A DNA stretch of 64,000 nt from Pseudomonas mandelii (GCF_006438925.1 NZ_RCZA01000001.1:124001-188000), one strand, 5' to 3'. Positions 11,046 to 20,640 are shown, counted from the first letter of the stretch. Notes: generated by a model from the letters alone, not told the origin. Program-made: numbers and translations.

Positions 11046-12296
11046 TTACTGTAATGTCGAAGACCACCTCACGCTGCCATCCTCGCCAATAAACTCCTCG
11101 ACGATGTTCTCCCCCACCAACCGCACCTTCACATAACCATTCAGCACCCGATCCGGGTACGCCTCATCCCTCGCATTCTGCGTTTCCGACCACAGCACCC
11201 GCGTATGCCCGTCCAGCTCGCTGGCATTGCCATACGGAATCGCCCCGTGCCCGGCACAACGCGCATGCAGCCCACCTTGAGCCGCGTAGCAGATGCCATT
11301 GTGCAAATGCCCCCAATACCAGTAATCCGGCTCACGCCCCAAGGCATCACACACTGTTTGATACAGCGCGGTCTTGTTGTGCCCGGAGATATCAAAACCC
11401 TGGTGGTGGCTGAGCACCATGATCTTCTTGCGCTGGGGCAGGTCTTTCATCCAGGCGATCTGCTCCTTGTTCAGCGTGCCGTCCATGTACAGATTGATCG
11501 CATCGGAGGCGTAAGCGCTGTCGAGCCCGACCACCAGCCAGTCGTCGTTGTACAACGCGAAATAGCTGGTGCCCTGCTGCGCCGGAAAACGTTTGGCCAG
11601 TTCCTTGAAGTAACCGTGGGCGCCGCTGTACATCTCGTGGTTGGAATTGAGGGTGAATGAACCGTGCTTGCCCATGGGCCAGCCGACCATGTCGACGTCT
11701 TCCTGGGAATGCGAGCCGGCGTAATACACATCCCCAAGGTGAATGGTGAAATCGGCCTGGGCCAGTTGCATCTGGTTGGCCACCGCCACTGCCGGGGCGT
11801 GGCTGTCGAACGGTCCGGTGCCCCAGTCGCCAGCGATCGCCAGCACCACGTCGCTGTCCATTTTCATCAGCGCCGGGTTAGTGGCGAACGGTGCGTGATG
11901 CCGCAGGTTCTCGATCCACTTCAGCAGTGCCTCGCTCCACAGCAGATCCAGCAGTTCCCATTTGCGACATCCGAGCAGGCTGCCGTCCTTGAGCACCCGG
12001 GTTTGCAATTCGTCTACCGATTGCGGCAAGGGGGTGGCGTTGCCGATGTGCAGGATCGACAAACCGTGGGACAGCTCCCACGGCACGCTCGGCTGATCGT
12101 CTGGCAAGTCGCCGTGTTTGAGCACGTACTGCGCCTGATCGTGACCTCGTTGCAGCAGCGCGACGATCGCCTCGAACTCCTCGGGCTCGAGATCGCTGAT
12201 GAGCTTCTTCCAGGACATTTCCAGCCGCGTGAACAGCCCGTGCAGGCGGACCTTGACCTTGTCGTATTCATGTTCCCAATGAGTGACGAGTGACAT
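11046..12296 (-). CDS. Metallophosphoesterase, purple-acid-phosphatase-like
   Basis: 416 aa. The calcineurin-like metal motifs are in order: GDWG (156-159), GDVYY (188-192), NHE (219-221), LSHH and GHLH. The GDWG/GDxxY/NHE form is that of purple acid phosphatase and CpdA-like enzymes rather than the GDxHG class. An alpha-helical N-terminal region of about 145 residues has no recognised domain. No signal peptide is evident. It follows the cytochrome gene by 27 bp on the same strand and is probably the third gene of a GMC-hydrolase/cytochrome/phosphoesterase operon. Substrate unknown. Confidence 0.8.
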   Translation of the reverse strand: MSLVTHWEHEYDKVKVRLHGLFTRLEMSWKKLISDLEPEEFEAIVALLQRGHDQAQYVLKHGDLPDDQPSVPWELSHGLSILHIGNATPLPQSVDELQTRVLKDGSLLGCRKWELLDLLWSEALLKWIENLRHHAPFATNPALMKMDSDVVLAIAGDWGTGPFDSHAPAVAVANQMQLAQADFTIHLGDVYYAGSHSQEDVDMVGWPMGKHGSFTLNSNHEMYSGAHGYFKELAKRFPAQQGTSYFALYNDDWLVVGLDSAYASDAINLYMDGTLNKEQIAWMKDLPQRKKIMVLSHHQGFDISGHNKTALYQTVCDALGREPDYWYWGHLHNGICYAAQGGLHARCAGHGAIPYGNASELDGHTRVLWSETQNARDEAYPDRVLNGYVKVRLVGENIVEEFIGEDGSVRWSSTLQ

Positions 12297-12323
12297 GTCG
12301 GTATTCCTCCATCCGTAGTGGGA

Positions 12324-14216
12324 TCACAGGGTTTTCATGAACTCGATGAGCGCCCGCTTATCGAGTTCCGACAACTGCGTGCCGTACAGGTGGCCACCGT
12401 TGTGGTTGCCCTCAAGACGCGTGTCGTATTTGAAGTCCGCCGAGGCTTTCATTTGCTCACCGCTGGTGACGAAGCCGACCTTGTCCTGGTCGTACACATC
12501 GGAGCCAGTGAAGAACACCTGCGGCCGCTGTTCCGGTGGTTGCAGCAAATCCCAGAGGGTCGGCACCGAACCGTTGTGCAAGTACGGCGCACGCAACCAG
12601 ACGCCGTCGGTCGGCGTGTTGCTGTAGCTCTGGGTCTTGCGGTAGGCGCCAAAATCGAACGGCGATGTCTTGAAGCCGTGGAAGGCCGTCACTAAACCGG
12701 TGGTGAACGAGTTCAGCCGATGGGGATCGGTGCCCAGTTCATCAATGCTGGTGGTGACCTGACCGGTGTCGGCGCGGCCGAAATCATGGCAACCGGCGCA
12801 GTTGGCTTCCCAGACCGGTTTACCCTGGGCAGCCTTGGCCTGATCCAGTGTGAACGGCCAGGCCGGTGATTTGTGGCCCAGCAGCCAGTTGGTCACCCGG
12901 TTGAAACTGGCCGGCAGCACCGACTCCGGCGTCGCGCCCACGGCCATGGCCGCGGCGTAGTTGCGCTCATGAATGTCATTGTTGTTGCCGTCCCAGTGCA
13001 GGTACAGCGACTCCCGGGGTTTCTGGTTCCAGACTTGCGGCAAGTCGACGGTGCCGATGGTCGAGTCATCCGGGAAGCCGAACACCACCATTTTCGTCGG
13101 ATTGAAGGTGTCGGTGCGCCCCGGTCCTTGGGGTGCGCGCAGTTGCTGCCAGGCATAGGCCTGCTTCTGCTTGATCAGCGCGCTCGTGGCCATCGGGATG
13201 ATCAGGTAGCGGTTGTACAGCCGCTCGAAAAACCCGAGCTGGAACTTGCTGTTGATCGCGGTCATCACCGCGTCGGTGGTGAATTTCGGATCGCTGGCGC
13301 AATCGTAGGCGAACCACTGGAAGGCTTGCAGTTGCAGGGTGTTGGCTGGTGCGGTGGCTACCGGGGTGGCGACATCGCTGGCATTGGCCCGGTAGGAACC
13401 GGTGTGGCACAGGGCGCAGTTGGGCTCCACGGTCGGGTAGCCAATCTGCCGCTTGGCCATGCCGATCGGCAGGTCCTTGCCGTTCTCGTAGAGGAAACCG
13501 AAGACTTCGTAACCGCCAGGTTTTGGCATTTTTTCCGGGCACATCTGCGGCAACACGGCGAACAGGTAATAGGGAATCCGCGCTTCGATGCCCAGGCCGA
13601 TGGCGGCGTACTTGTAGTGATCTTCGTCGGAGGCGTATTGCTCTGCCGGCACCACCCGCAGCATCTGGCACCAGGTCTGGTAACCGATGAATCCCAATGC
13701 CAGCACCACGACCAGCGTGGCGACCTTGAAGCTGTGCCGCTGCCAGCGCAACGCCCAAGCTGCGCGCCATTCCCGCCAGCCGTCACAGAGCAACGCTAAC
13801 GGTCGATTCGCCGGAGCGCTGCCCAGGTACAGCAGGATCCCGAGGATCAGGAACATGCTCAGATCGCCCATCAGCATCGGCACGAACACCTGAGCCTGGT
13901 TGCTGGTGTTGATCAGGTAGATCCAGAATGCTACGGCGACCAGTCGCGACAACACGCACAGCCACGAATGCACGACGTATCGTGGTGCGTTGAAGCCTGA
14001 CGGCATGTAGAACAGGCTGATTCCTACCAGCAGCATGCCGGCGTTTTCCAGCCACGGATCGGAGAGTTGCGGTGGCATCCCGAGCATCGAGGTCAGCAGC
14101 GCCGGAGCGAAAAGCGCCGGGATTGCGAAGACCATGTTCATCACGATGCCTAGCCAGATGAAGCGTTGAAACCAGCGGATGTAACTGTCCATATCATCCA
14201 TTTCCTTGTTGTTCAT
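12324..14216 (-). CDS. Membrane-anchored di-haem cytochrome c
   Basis: About 630 aa. The first 135 residues hold about four hydrophobic helices, another helix lies at 165-180, and the rest is a periplasmic-type domain with two haem c sites, CALCH (267-271) and CAGCH (473-477), spaced as in di-haem cytochromes of the peroxidase/MauG superfamily. The first in-frame codons of the long open frame lie inside a REPIN, so the start is at 14216, 14201 or 14192; AAGGA best fits 14192. Directly downstream of the GMC oxidoreductase gene, it is a plausible electron acceptor for that flavoenzyme. That role is inferred from context only. Confidence 0.75.
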   Translation of the reverse strand: MNNKEMDDMDSYIRWFQRFIWLGIVMNMVFAIPALFAPALLTSMLGMPPQLSDPWLENAGMLLVGISLFYMPSGFNAPRYVVHSWLCVLSRLVAVAFWIYLINTSNQAQVFVPMLMGDLSMFLILGILLYLGSAPANRPLALLCDGWREWRAAWALRWQRHSFKVATLVVVLALGFIGYQTWCQMLRVVPAEQYASDEDHYKYAAIGLGIEARIPYYLFAVLPQMCPEKMPKPGGYEVFGFLYENGKDLPIGMAKRQIGYPTVEPNCALCHTGSYRANASDVATPVATAPANTLQLQAFQWFAYDCASDPKFTTDAVMTAINSKFQLGFFERLYNRYLIIPMATSALIKQKQAYAWQQLRAPQGPGRTDTFNPTKMVVFGFPDDSTIGTVDLPQVWNQKPRESLYLHWDGNNNDIHERNYAAAMAVGATPESVLPASFNRVTNWLLGHKSPAWPFTLDQAKAAQGKPVWEANCAGCHDFGRADTGQVTTSIDELGTDPHRLNSFTTGLVTAFHGFKTSPFDFGAYRKTQSYSNTPTDGVWLRAPYLHNGSVPTLWDLLQPPEQRPQVFFTGSDVYDQDKVGFVTSGEQMKASADFKYDTRLEGNHNGGHLYGTQLSELDKRALIEFMKTL

Positions 14217-14233
14217 TTCGAACGCGACACCGC

Positions 14234-14322
14234 CCGTAGGAGCTGCCGGAGGCTGCGATCTTTTGACTTTGATTTTTAAAAACAAGATCAAAAGATCGCA
14301 GCCTGCGGCAGCTCCTACAGGG
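14234..14322. repeat. REPIN (type B) inside the GMC-cytochrome gene cluster
   Basis: Inverted type-B REP pair in the 116-bp gap between the GMC-hydrolase gene and the cytochrome gene. As a stable hairpin within an operon it may protect the upstream mRNA or reduce downstream expression. Confidence 0.85.
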
Positions 14323-14332
14323 GAGAGTTGTT

Positions 14333-17300
14333 TCAACCTTGGGCGGTTTTCTCCAGGTGTTGCAGGATGATCGGGTACACATCGACCACCGCATCCTTGC
14401 CAAACATGCAGTCGATATGGCCGTACCCGGGCACCACATGCCGGCTATAGCGCTCCGGCCCGTGTACCTGGCACACGCGCTCGTAAGTCTTGAGCGTGCT
14501 TTCCGGCAGGTAGCACTGGTTGTCCGCGCCGCTGATAAAGCAGATCGGCATGCTCAACCGGTCGAAGTGCGGCATGTAGACATCCTCGCCCTTGAAGTCC
14601 ACCAGATGCCCTTTGCGCACGATCAGCGCCAGATGCTCGAAGGTGTGCATGTTCGACTCGCCGAACAGTTCGTGCAGGTTGTCGTGCAGGGTTTCGTTGA
14701 GGGTGTCGTGGCGATACAACGATGCGTACATGAAGGTGATGCGATGGCACACCGGGTTGGTGCAGTAGCCCTGAGCCTCGATCCGGGCATAGCCGTTGAG
14801 CGCCTTGTCGTAGAGTTTGTTGAACCAGTTCTCCTTGTTGTCGGCGTAAGCGGTGAGGGATTTGATGCCAATGGCGTCGAGCATCCCTGGCAGGTGCAAG
14901 CCGGCCTTCAGGCCTGTCGCTGTGGCCACAACGGTGTCCGCCGCAATCTGCGAGCAGACAACGGAACGTACGCCCTGCAACCCGGCCAGCAATGACATGA
15001 AGAAGGTCGTCGCGCCGTAGCAATGCACCACGCATTGCACATCCGGCGCCTGGGTCGCTTGCTGGATCTGTTCGATGGCGGCTTTGAAATCGTATTGGGC
15101 GATCTGGTCGCCATTCCATTCCTTCTTGCTCGCCGGCAGCAGGATGCTCACCCGCAAGTCCAGCAACCAGACGTCGTACTCGTGCTTGCACAAGTACTCC
15201 AGCAGGTTGGTCTGAATGGTGTCGGTGGAGAAAATATTCGAGCCCACACCCAATCCATGAACCAGCATCACTGGCCCTTTGCTGCCGCCCTGATAACGGG
15301 TCAGGCGCAGTTCGACGTTGTCTTCGGTCTGGAAGAAATGCACTACCGGGGTCGGCGCATCCAGCGGTCGTTTCAGCCGTGGTGGTGCGTCGGGGTTGAA
15401 GTAGATGTCGCCGGCAAACACGCCGCCGTAGCTCTCCCAGAGTATCCCGGCGAAGAACTTGCCGAAGCGCGCCAGCCCTTCGATGCGCTCGCGTTCGTTA
15501 CGGGCATTGAGCACCTTCATGGTGGTCATTTGCTTGGCGAAATCGGTGGGATGGATGTGCATCACCCCGGAACCAATCACCTCGCCGGTCTTGTCCGGCC
15601 CGCGATACAGCGTCACGTAGAGGGTGCTGGTGTCGTGCCAGATGTTCAGTACGCCGTTGTCTTCGGGCACGGTTTTGAAGGCGCTGAAGAAATAGTCGTT
15701 GCCGTCCTCGGCGGTCAGTTTCATGTCGTACTTCATGTGCCGCACGTCGACCTGTTCCTGATACTGCTCGAACAGGTTGAACACGCCATTGCTGACGGTC
15801 AGCGGCTGCGGCGACAGGCTCGGCGCGTTGACCGTCCCCACCAGCGTCGCGGCGTGCTCCGGCTCCTTGATCATGCGATTGAGGTCGTTGGCGGTGATGG
15901 TCAGGGTGAAATCGATGGGCGAGTTGTCCGCCTCACCGCGCTTGGCCGCCGCTTCGTAAACCTTCAGGTCAGTGCTCTGGGCCGCGGTGAAGGCCCGGGA
16001 GAAGTAACCTTTCATGGTTTCGGTGAACTGCACGCCAAGGGTTTGTGGTGCCACTTGTTTGCGCGGCGCCGAGGGCAGCGTGTAGTCGATCTGCCATCCG
16101 CGATCGGCCGCCAGCAGGCCCATGTTGCGCTCGCTCACCGCCGAAATGGTCAGCAACGGGTTAACGGCCAGGGACGTCGGGATGACCGCGCCGTCGGTCA
16201 CGTACAAACTTGCATACACGTCGGTCCCATTGGCCCCGCTGAACACCTGGCCCTTGTGGTTGACCACGCCCTGCCCCGCGTCCTCGCCCATGACGCAACC
16301 GCCCAGCGGATGAACGGAAACGATGCTGTGTTTGAGCAGCTGGGTCCAGATCGGGTTCTCGACCCAGATCCCGCCCAGCGCCTTGGTGCTCAGGTGCAGG
16401 CGTTCGTTGCCGATCTTGACGTTTTCCTGCTCGCCGACGCCTGGCCAGTCGATGCGCAACTGATCCTTGCTGTCCAGCACCATGCGGCCCTTGCCGTCGT
16501 CGTGACTCATGATCAGGTACGTCTGCATGTTGTGCAGCGCGCCGTAGTACGGGCCACGGACGAAGCTTTCGGCTTCGCGCTCCTTGTACTTCAACTTGCC
16601 GGTCAAATTGTCGTCGGTGGGTTTGCCGATCAGCTCGGCGAACCCGGCCATGCTCGGCACCATCGGCCGACCGAGGGCACCGGGGATCGAACCTTCTTCA
16701 ATGACCATTCGGCTGCGCCAGTCGCCTTCGGTGCGCAGGTCGATGACCGAGGTGATGCACGGGCCAACCGGGTGAAGTTCCTTGGCCGGATGAGCGCCAA
16801 AACCGATGCCGTTGATCGGTTGCTCGCAGTTGTGGCCAAAACCGAGGATGTCGCCATTACCGCTCATGTTTTCCCCGAGTTCGCCGGACATCGACAGGCC
16901 TTTGTCCCGGGAGCGCAGGAGGATTTCAGTAGAGCCCAGGGTGCCGGCGGAGACGACCACGATGTCGGCTTTGACGAACAGCGTCGGTGCGGAAAACTTC
17001 TCGCGACCGCTGTCCAGGTACTGGAAGTGCACGATCCAGCCATCGCCGTCGCGTTCCAGATGCCGCACCTCGGCCTGGCAGAAAATTTCCGCGCCGTGAT
17101 TCCAGGCGTCCGGCAGGTAGTTCATCAGCGTGGTGTTCTTGGCCTTGTTGTTACAGCCTGAAACGCAGTCACCGCAGTGGTTGCAGGGCAATTGCTCAAC
17201 GCCGACGTGGTTGAGGTTGTTCGGCAGTTTGTCGAAGGTCACGTTGATCGGCGGCCTGTAGAAGTGCGCGCCTTGCTTGAGGTAATCCGCCGACTTCTTG

Positions 17301-17785
17301 TTGGCTTCGAGTTTGGGCAACACCGGCGAAGTGCTGGGGTACGGCATGGGTTTGAGCATTTCCCGAGCCCGGGCGTAACCGTCCTTGAGCAAGGTGTCGC
17401 GATGTTCACGCACCGCCAGTGGCCAGCGCGGATCGTCGAACACACCGGGTTCCGGTTCCAGGGCGACGTTGGCGTTGATCAGCGACGTACCACCCAGGCC
17501 GCAACCAACCACCACGTTCTGCTGGGCGTTGACGTGCAGGTCGAACAGGCCAGTGCGCGAGCCGATGTGACCGTCCGGGTCATGCACCTGCAATTCTTCG
17601 GTCGCCGCCACCATCGTGTTCGGGTACTCGCCGGGCTGCATTTCCCGCCCTCGCTCCAGCAGGCACACCCGCTTGCCGGCCCGTGACAGGCGCGACGCGG
17701 CAATACCGCCGCCGTAACCCGAGCCGATGACGATCACGTCGTAATGTTCCTTGATGTCGCTGATGGGCGTTGCGATCCGAGTCAT
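14333..17785 (-). CDS. GMC oxidoreductase (cholesterol-oxidase-like) fused to alpha/beta hydrolase
   Basis: 1150-aa two-enzyme fusion. Residues 1-570 are a GMC flavoprotein: FAD motif GSGYGGG (21-27), a four-cysteine cluster C201-x2-C204-x2-C207-x3-C211 followed by NKAKNT as in ChoD-type cholesterol oxidases, HPLGG (492-496) and the C-terminal VNPLLTISAVSERN signature. Residues 580-800 form a linker domain. Residues 820-1150 are an alpha/beta hydrolase with oxyanion turn VHGLG and nucleophile elbow HCYGA, where C922 replaces the usual serine; GYGHID supplies the late histidine. No signal peptide is seen. AGGA precedes the ATG. First gene of a probable operon with the cytochrome and phosphoesterase. 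A sterol, steroid ester or long-chain alcohol substrate is possible but unproven. Confidence 0.82.
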   Translation of the reverse strand: MTRIATPISDIKEHYDVIVIGSGYGGGIAASRLSRAGKRVCLLERGREMQPGEYPNTMVAATEELQVHDPDGHIGSRTGLFDLHVNAQQNVVVGCGLGGTSLINANVALEPEPGVFDDPRWPLAVREHRDTLLKDGYARAREMLKPMPYPSTSPVLPKLEANKKSADYLKQGAHFYRPPINVTFDKLPNNLNHVGVEQLPCNHCGDCVSGCNNKAKNTTLMNYLPDAWNHGAEIFCQAEVRHLERDGDGWIVHFQYLDSGREKFSAPTLFVKADIVVVSAGTLGSTEILLRSRDKGLSMSGELGENMSGNGDILGFGHNCEQPINGIGFGAHPAKELHPVGPCITSVIDLRTEGDWRSRMVIEEGSIPGALGRPMVPSMAGFAELIGKPTDDNLTGKLKYKEREAESFVRGPYYGALHNMQTYLIMSHDDGKGRMVLDSKDQLRIDWPGVGEQENVKIGNERLHLSTKALGGIWVENPIWTQLLKHSIVSVHPLGGCVMGEDAGQGVVNHKGQVFSGANGTDVYASLYVTDGAVIPTSLAVNPLLTISAVSERNMGLLAADRGWQIDYTLPSAPRKQVAPQTLGVQFTETMKGYFSRAFTAAQSTDLKVYEAAAKRGEADNSPIDFTLTITANDLNRMIKEPEHAATLVGTVNAPSLSPQPLTVSNGVFNLFEQYQEQVDVRHMKYDMKLTAEDGNDYFFSAFKTVPEDNGVLNIWHDTSTLYVTLYRGPDKTGEVIGSGVMHIHPTDFAKQMTTMKVLNARNERERIEGLARFGKFFAGILWESYGGVFAGDIYFNPDAPPRLKRPLDAPTPVVHFFQTEDNVELRLTRYQGGSKGPVMLVHGLGVGSNIFSTDTIQTNLLEYLCKHEYDVWLLDLRVSILLPASKKEWNGDQIAQYDFKAAIEQIQQATQAPDVQCVVHCYGATTFFMSLLAGLQGVRSVVCSQIAADTVVATATGLKAGLHLPGMLDAIGIKSLTAYADNKENWFNKLYDKALNGYARIEAQGYCTNPVCHRITFMYASLYRHDTLNETLHDNLHELFGESNMHTFEHLALIVRKGHLVDFKGEDVYMPHFDRLSMPICFISGADNQCYLPESTLKTYERVCQVHGPERYSRHVVPGYGHIDCMFGKDAVVDVYPIILQHLEKTAQG

Positions 17786-18764
17786 GGGTCTATTCCTCTG
17801 TCAGGCAGATGGGGCAACTCTGCGGTTGCCTGCAATCAATGGGCGAACGAATACCTGGCCACTGAGTGAACTCAGCGGCAGCCAGCGGGGGCATTGGAAA
17901 AGGTCAGGCGCTATAGGCGAGCACGCTGATTGGTGGCGTGTCGGTGAATGCGTCTGCGTAGCAAAGCCGCCGGTGTGGGCACGCAGGTTGCGCAACGAAT
18001 GGGGGGCGAGCGATGTGGCTGGCTATCCATCACGCGTTCTCCCTGAACCAGATGTGGATAAGTGACGGCTGTCCTTGTGACCTGAGAGTGAAGACAGCCG
18101 AGAGTTCGAAGTCAAGGAACCCATTTAGAACTGTATGAAATCTGATCTATTCCATTCAGGCCTATACGGGACGTGGCTTCCAGGGTTTCGCGAACAAGTT
18201 ATCCACACCTCCACCCACAGTTAATGGGGACAAGTGTGGATTTCGTGGAAACTTTCTCCACAGAAAGCGAAGAAAATCCGTGACTTATCCAGAAGCAGGG
18301 TTTTGAACAACGATTGGTTGTTTTTTGATCTAAAGCTCGTAAGGCACGTAATACGTGGCTTGCAGAGGATGGCGAACACGTTATCCACAGAAGCGCCAAC
18401 AGACTTTGGGGGCAACTTGGGCGGATCTGTGGAAAACCGTTGGAAGCCACGATAAATCGGGGTTTGCTCGAGGTTTATCAGCTTAAAACGGTGATTTGAT
18501 CGTTTTTTGATCACTCGCCTGATAAGCCCGTTTTATATGGCTTGTAGAGGACAGCGAACATCTTATCCACAGATGCGCTAACAGAGATTGGGGGCAAGTA
18601 TTGGCTCGCGCTGAAAGTTATCCTCTGGAAAAAGCCTGAAAAAACCGCTAGTTAGGCTGGTTGTTTTTTGTACGAAGGGTTGCAGGGCTTGATTTGTATG
18701 GGGTGCAGCGATGGGCGAACACCTTATCCACAGAAGCGCTAACAGGGATTGTGGGTAACCACGA
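17786..18764. repeat. Non-coding region with tandem DnaA-box repeats
   Basis: Nearly 1 kb without a supported gene. Exact 9-mers TTATCCACA occur at 18199, 18381, 18563 and 18724, and the reverse TGTGGATAA at 18053. The four forward boxes sit in imperfect tandem copies of a unit of about 182, 182 and 161 bp. Each unit also shares GCGAACA before the box, AGAAGCGC-AACAG after it, a GGGGGCAA stretch and a GTTTTTTGAT run. 17786-18050 shows nothing else I can name apart from the promoter expected for the GMC gene. This looks like a DnaA-binding locus, though it is far from any visible replication gene. Confidence 0.75.
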
Positions 18765-19952
18765 TCAGATCCTGTTCAAACACGACCGGCCCGAGTCGAT
18801 ATCCAGATTCAACTCATAGCCATTGAATGCACCCCACCCAAGCAAAAGCGAAGGCACGTACTGACCCAGCAACAACGACGGAGGAATCGTAAAGTCCGGG
18901 TAGTAGTTGTAAGTGATCGATTGGATATGTCCCGCCAGGCTCAATTCACCCTTGAAGGTCTGGGAACGCGGCTTATCGGTGACATGAACGGGTGAGTTGC
19001 CCGGCGAGGACGACGTCAGGTAATCAGCATTGCCGGTGTCAATAATCGCTGGCGTGGCCCGACGATCCAGGCGTGCGGAAATGGTCAGTCTTTGATTGAT
19101 GTCGATACGCGCATAGGTAACTTGCGAATCGCATCGCGCGGGAGGTTCGGCGTTAAGCTCCAAGGTCTTTTGGGAGACCTTCAAACGCCCCAACTTACCG
19201 ATCAGATCAAGTCCAAGTAAGTTATCCCGGTCGCTGACAAACACCAGAACGTTTCTGAACTCGCTTGAGCCTATCTTTAAAGACTCAAAAATTCCGAGTT
19301 TGGCAGACAGGTCACGTTCACCATAAAAAGTGCTGTAGCCATAGTGAGAGTCGGTTAATAACCTGATTCCCATCAACTTCGCGGTTTCGTGGTTGACCCG
19401 GGTTTGCGGTGCGCCGGTGTCCAGAATGAAGCGCGACGAGACACCATTGGCCGCTTTGACATCAAGGTAGGGCAGCACCTCGTCAGTCACGTGACCGTCA
19501 CGGGTGTAAGGATGGATAACAAGTACCTCGTGCCGCTTCGCTCTTGTCACCGAAAAATCGCCGACCGTCCGCAGGGTCGCGAGGGATTCGCTGCCGAACA
19601 TGGAAAACATCGCGTTGAGCTCAGGGTCATTCGCAATTGCCAGAGCATGGCGACGCTTGATCGCAAGATAGTATTCGGGAAGCTGGTTGGCGGTTTTGGC
19701 CTCGAACATTCGGGCGAAAACGGACACTGAACAATTCAGGTTTTTTTCAGCATCCAACACCTTGTCGCATTGCTGTTTCATCTGCGCCAGGGAGGCTTTT
19801 TGTCCCTGTTCAGACTCCAGCCATTTATAAAAATCCGGATCTTCCTTTCTGGTATCAGCCATCGAACTCGCGGATATACCCAGAAAAAACACAACAAGCA
19901 TCACGCCACAGATCAGACATGTCTCATGTCGACTGACCGCTTGCATGTTCAA
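18765..19952 (-). CDS. Secreted tandem retropepsin-like aspartyl protease family protein
   Basis: 395 aa with an N-terminal hydrophobic signal segment (residues 11-30, cleavage likely after SSMA). Two aspartyl-protease-type motifs are present, FILDTGAPQT (DTG 178-180) and AIIDTGNAD (305-307), each followed by hydrophobic strands typical of the retropepsin fold, including LLGLDL and LLGWGAF. So one chain could form a pseudo-dimer with two catalytic aspartates. The first 140 residues are helical and unassigned. Monocistronic, with the DnaA-box region at its 3' side. Substrate unknown; periplasmic location inferred. Confidence 0.7.
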   Translation of the reverse strand: MNMQAVSRHETCLICGVMLVVFFLGISASSMADTRKEDPDFYKWLESEQGQKASLAQMKQQCDKVLDAEKNLNCSVSVFARMFEAKTANQLPEYYLAIKRRHALAIANDPELNAMFSMFGSESLATLRTVGDFSVTRAKRHEVLVIHPYTRDGHVTDEVLPYLDVKAANGVSSRFILDTGAPQTRVNHETAKLMGIRLLTDSHYGYSTFYGERDLSAKLGIFESLKIGSSEFRNVLVFVSDRDNLLGLDLIGKLGRLKVSQKTLELNAEPPARCDSQVTYARIDINQRLTISARLDRRATPAIIDTGNADYLTSSSPGNSPVHVTDKPRSQTFKGELSLAGHIQSITYNYYPDFTIPPSLLLGQYVPSLLLGWGAFNGYELNLDIDSGRSCLNRI

Positions 19953-20040
19953 CCCATTCTTGAAAACGAGTTTGATGAATTAGCGCTGCTGCCACCCCGC
20001 CCCGCTCATGGAAAGCCAGCTCATAGAAGAATGTAGCTCA

Positions 20041-20607
20041 TCAGGGCCGATACATCAGATAGGCCTCACCCGTGACCCGAATCATCGGATGGGGAGTGAT
20101 CTGGCAGGTATCGACGATACGAAAACCATGTCGCTCGTAAAACCGACGGGCGCCGGTGTTCACGGCGTAGTCGATCAGGCTCAGGCCATTGAGCCCCAAC
20201 TGGTTGGCACGGTCGTAAGCGTAGGCGAGGAACTGCTTGCCCAGGCCCTGGTTTCGCCAGCCTTCATGCAGCGCCAGGCTGGAAATATAGAGGGTGTCGG
20301 GGATTTCCATTTTGGCGTACGGCGCCAGGACGGGATCGGTGACGGGAGCGGCCAGCGGATCGTGACGCATCACGTAGCTGTGCATCATGCCGATGACGCG
20401 ACCTTGCGCCTCGGCGATGAGGCAGTTTTGATAAGAAAAATCGACGTCGTCACGGGCGTAACGACTGGCGCCTACGTCCAGTAAATCCTGGCCGGGTTGC
20501 GCCATCTGGCTCCAGATGTAATCCGCAGCACCTTCTGACGAAATCTGGAACAAGCGAGCAATCTCCCGCGCATCCGCGCGCAGGGCGGAACGAAATTCAA
20601 CGGTCAT
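20041..20607 (-). CDS. GNAT family N-acetyltransferase
   Basis: 188 aa. The acetyl-CoA binding motif A is seen as SSLALHEGWRNQGLGKQFLAYA, i.e. the R/Q-x-x-G-x-G/A type, followed by the YERHGF signature near the C-terminus. The ATG at 20607 has GGGGAAA upstream; the longer frame to 20730 runs through a REP and is rejected. Substrate unknown. It is 3' of etfB but separated by a REP pair, so probably its own transcription unit. Confidence 0.85.
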   Translation of the reverse strand: MTVEFRSALRADAREIARLFQISSEGAADYIWSQMAQPGQDLLDVGASRYARDDVDFSYQNCLIAEAQGRVIGMMHSYVMRHDPLAAPVTDPVLAPYAKMEIPDTLYISSLALHEGWRNQGLGKQFLAYAYDRANQLGLNGLSLIDYAVNTGARRFYERHGFRIVDTCQITPHPMIRVTGEAYLMYRP

Positions 20608-20640
20608 TGTTTCCCCATAAATGTCGGTGACACGAGCACC

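Noticed and set aside
15023..17161. 712-codon open frame opposite the GMC-hydrolase gene
   Set aside because: Antisense shadow; the minus strand encodes clear FAD, cysteine-cluster and hydrolase motifs.
18221..18514. Short open frames on both strands within the DnaA-box repeats
   Set aside because: They arise from the repeat itself, have no ribosome sites and low-complexity composition.
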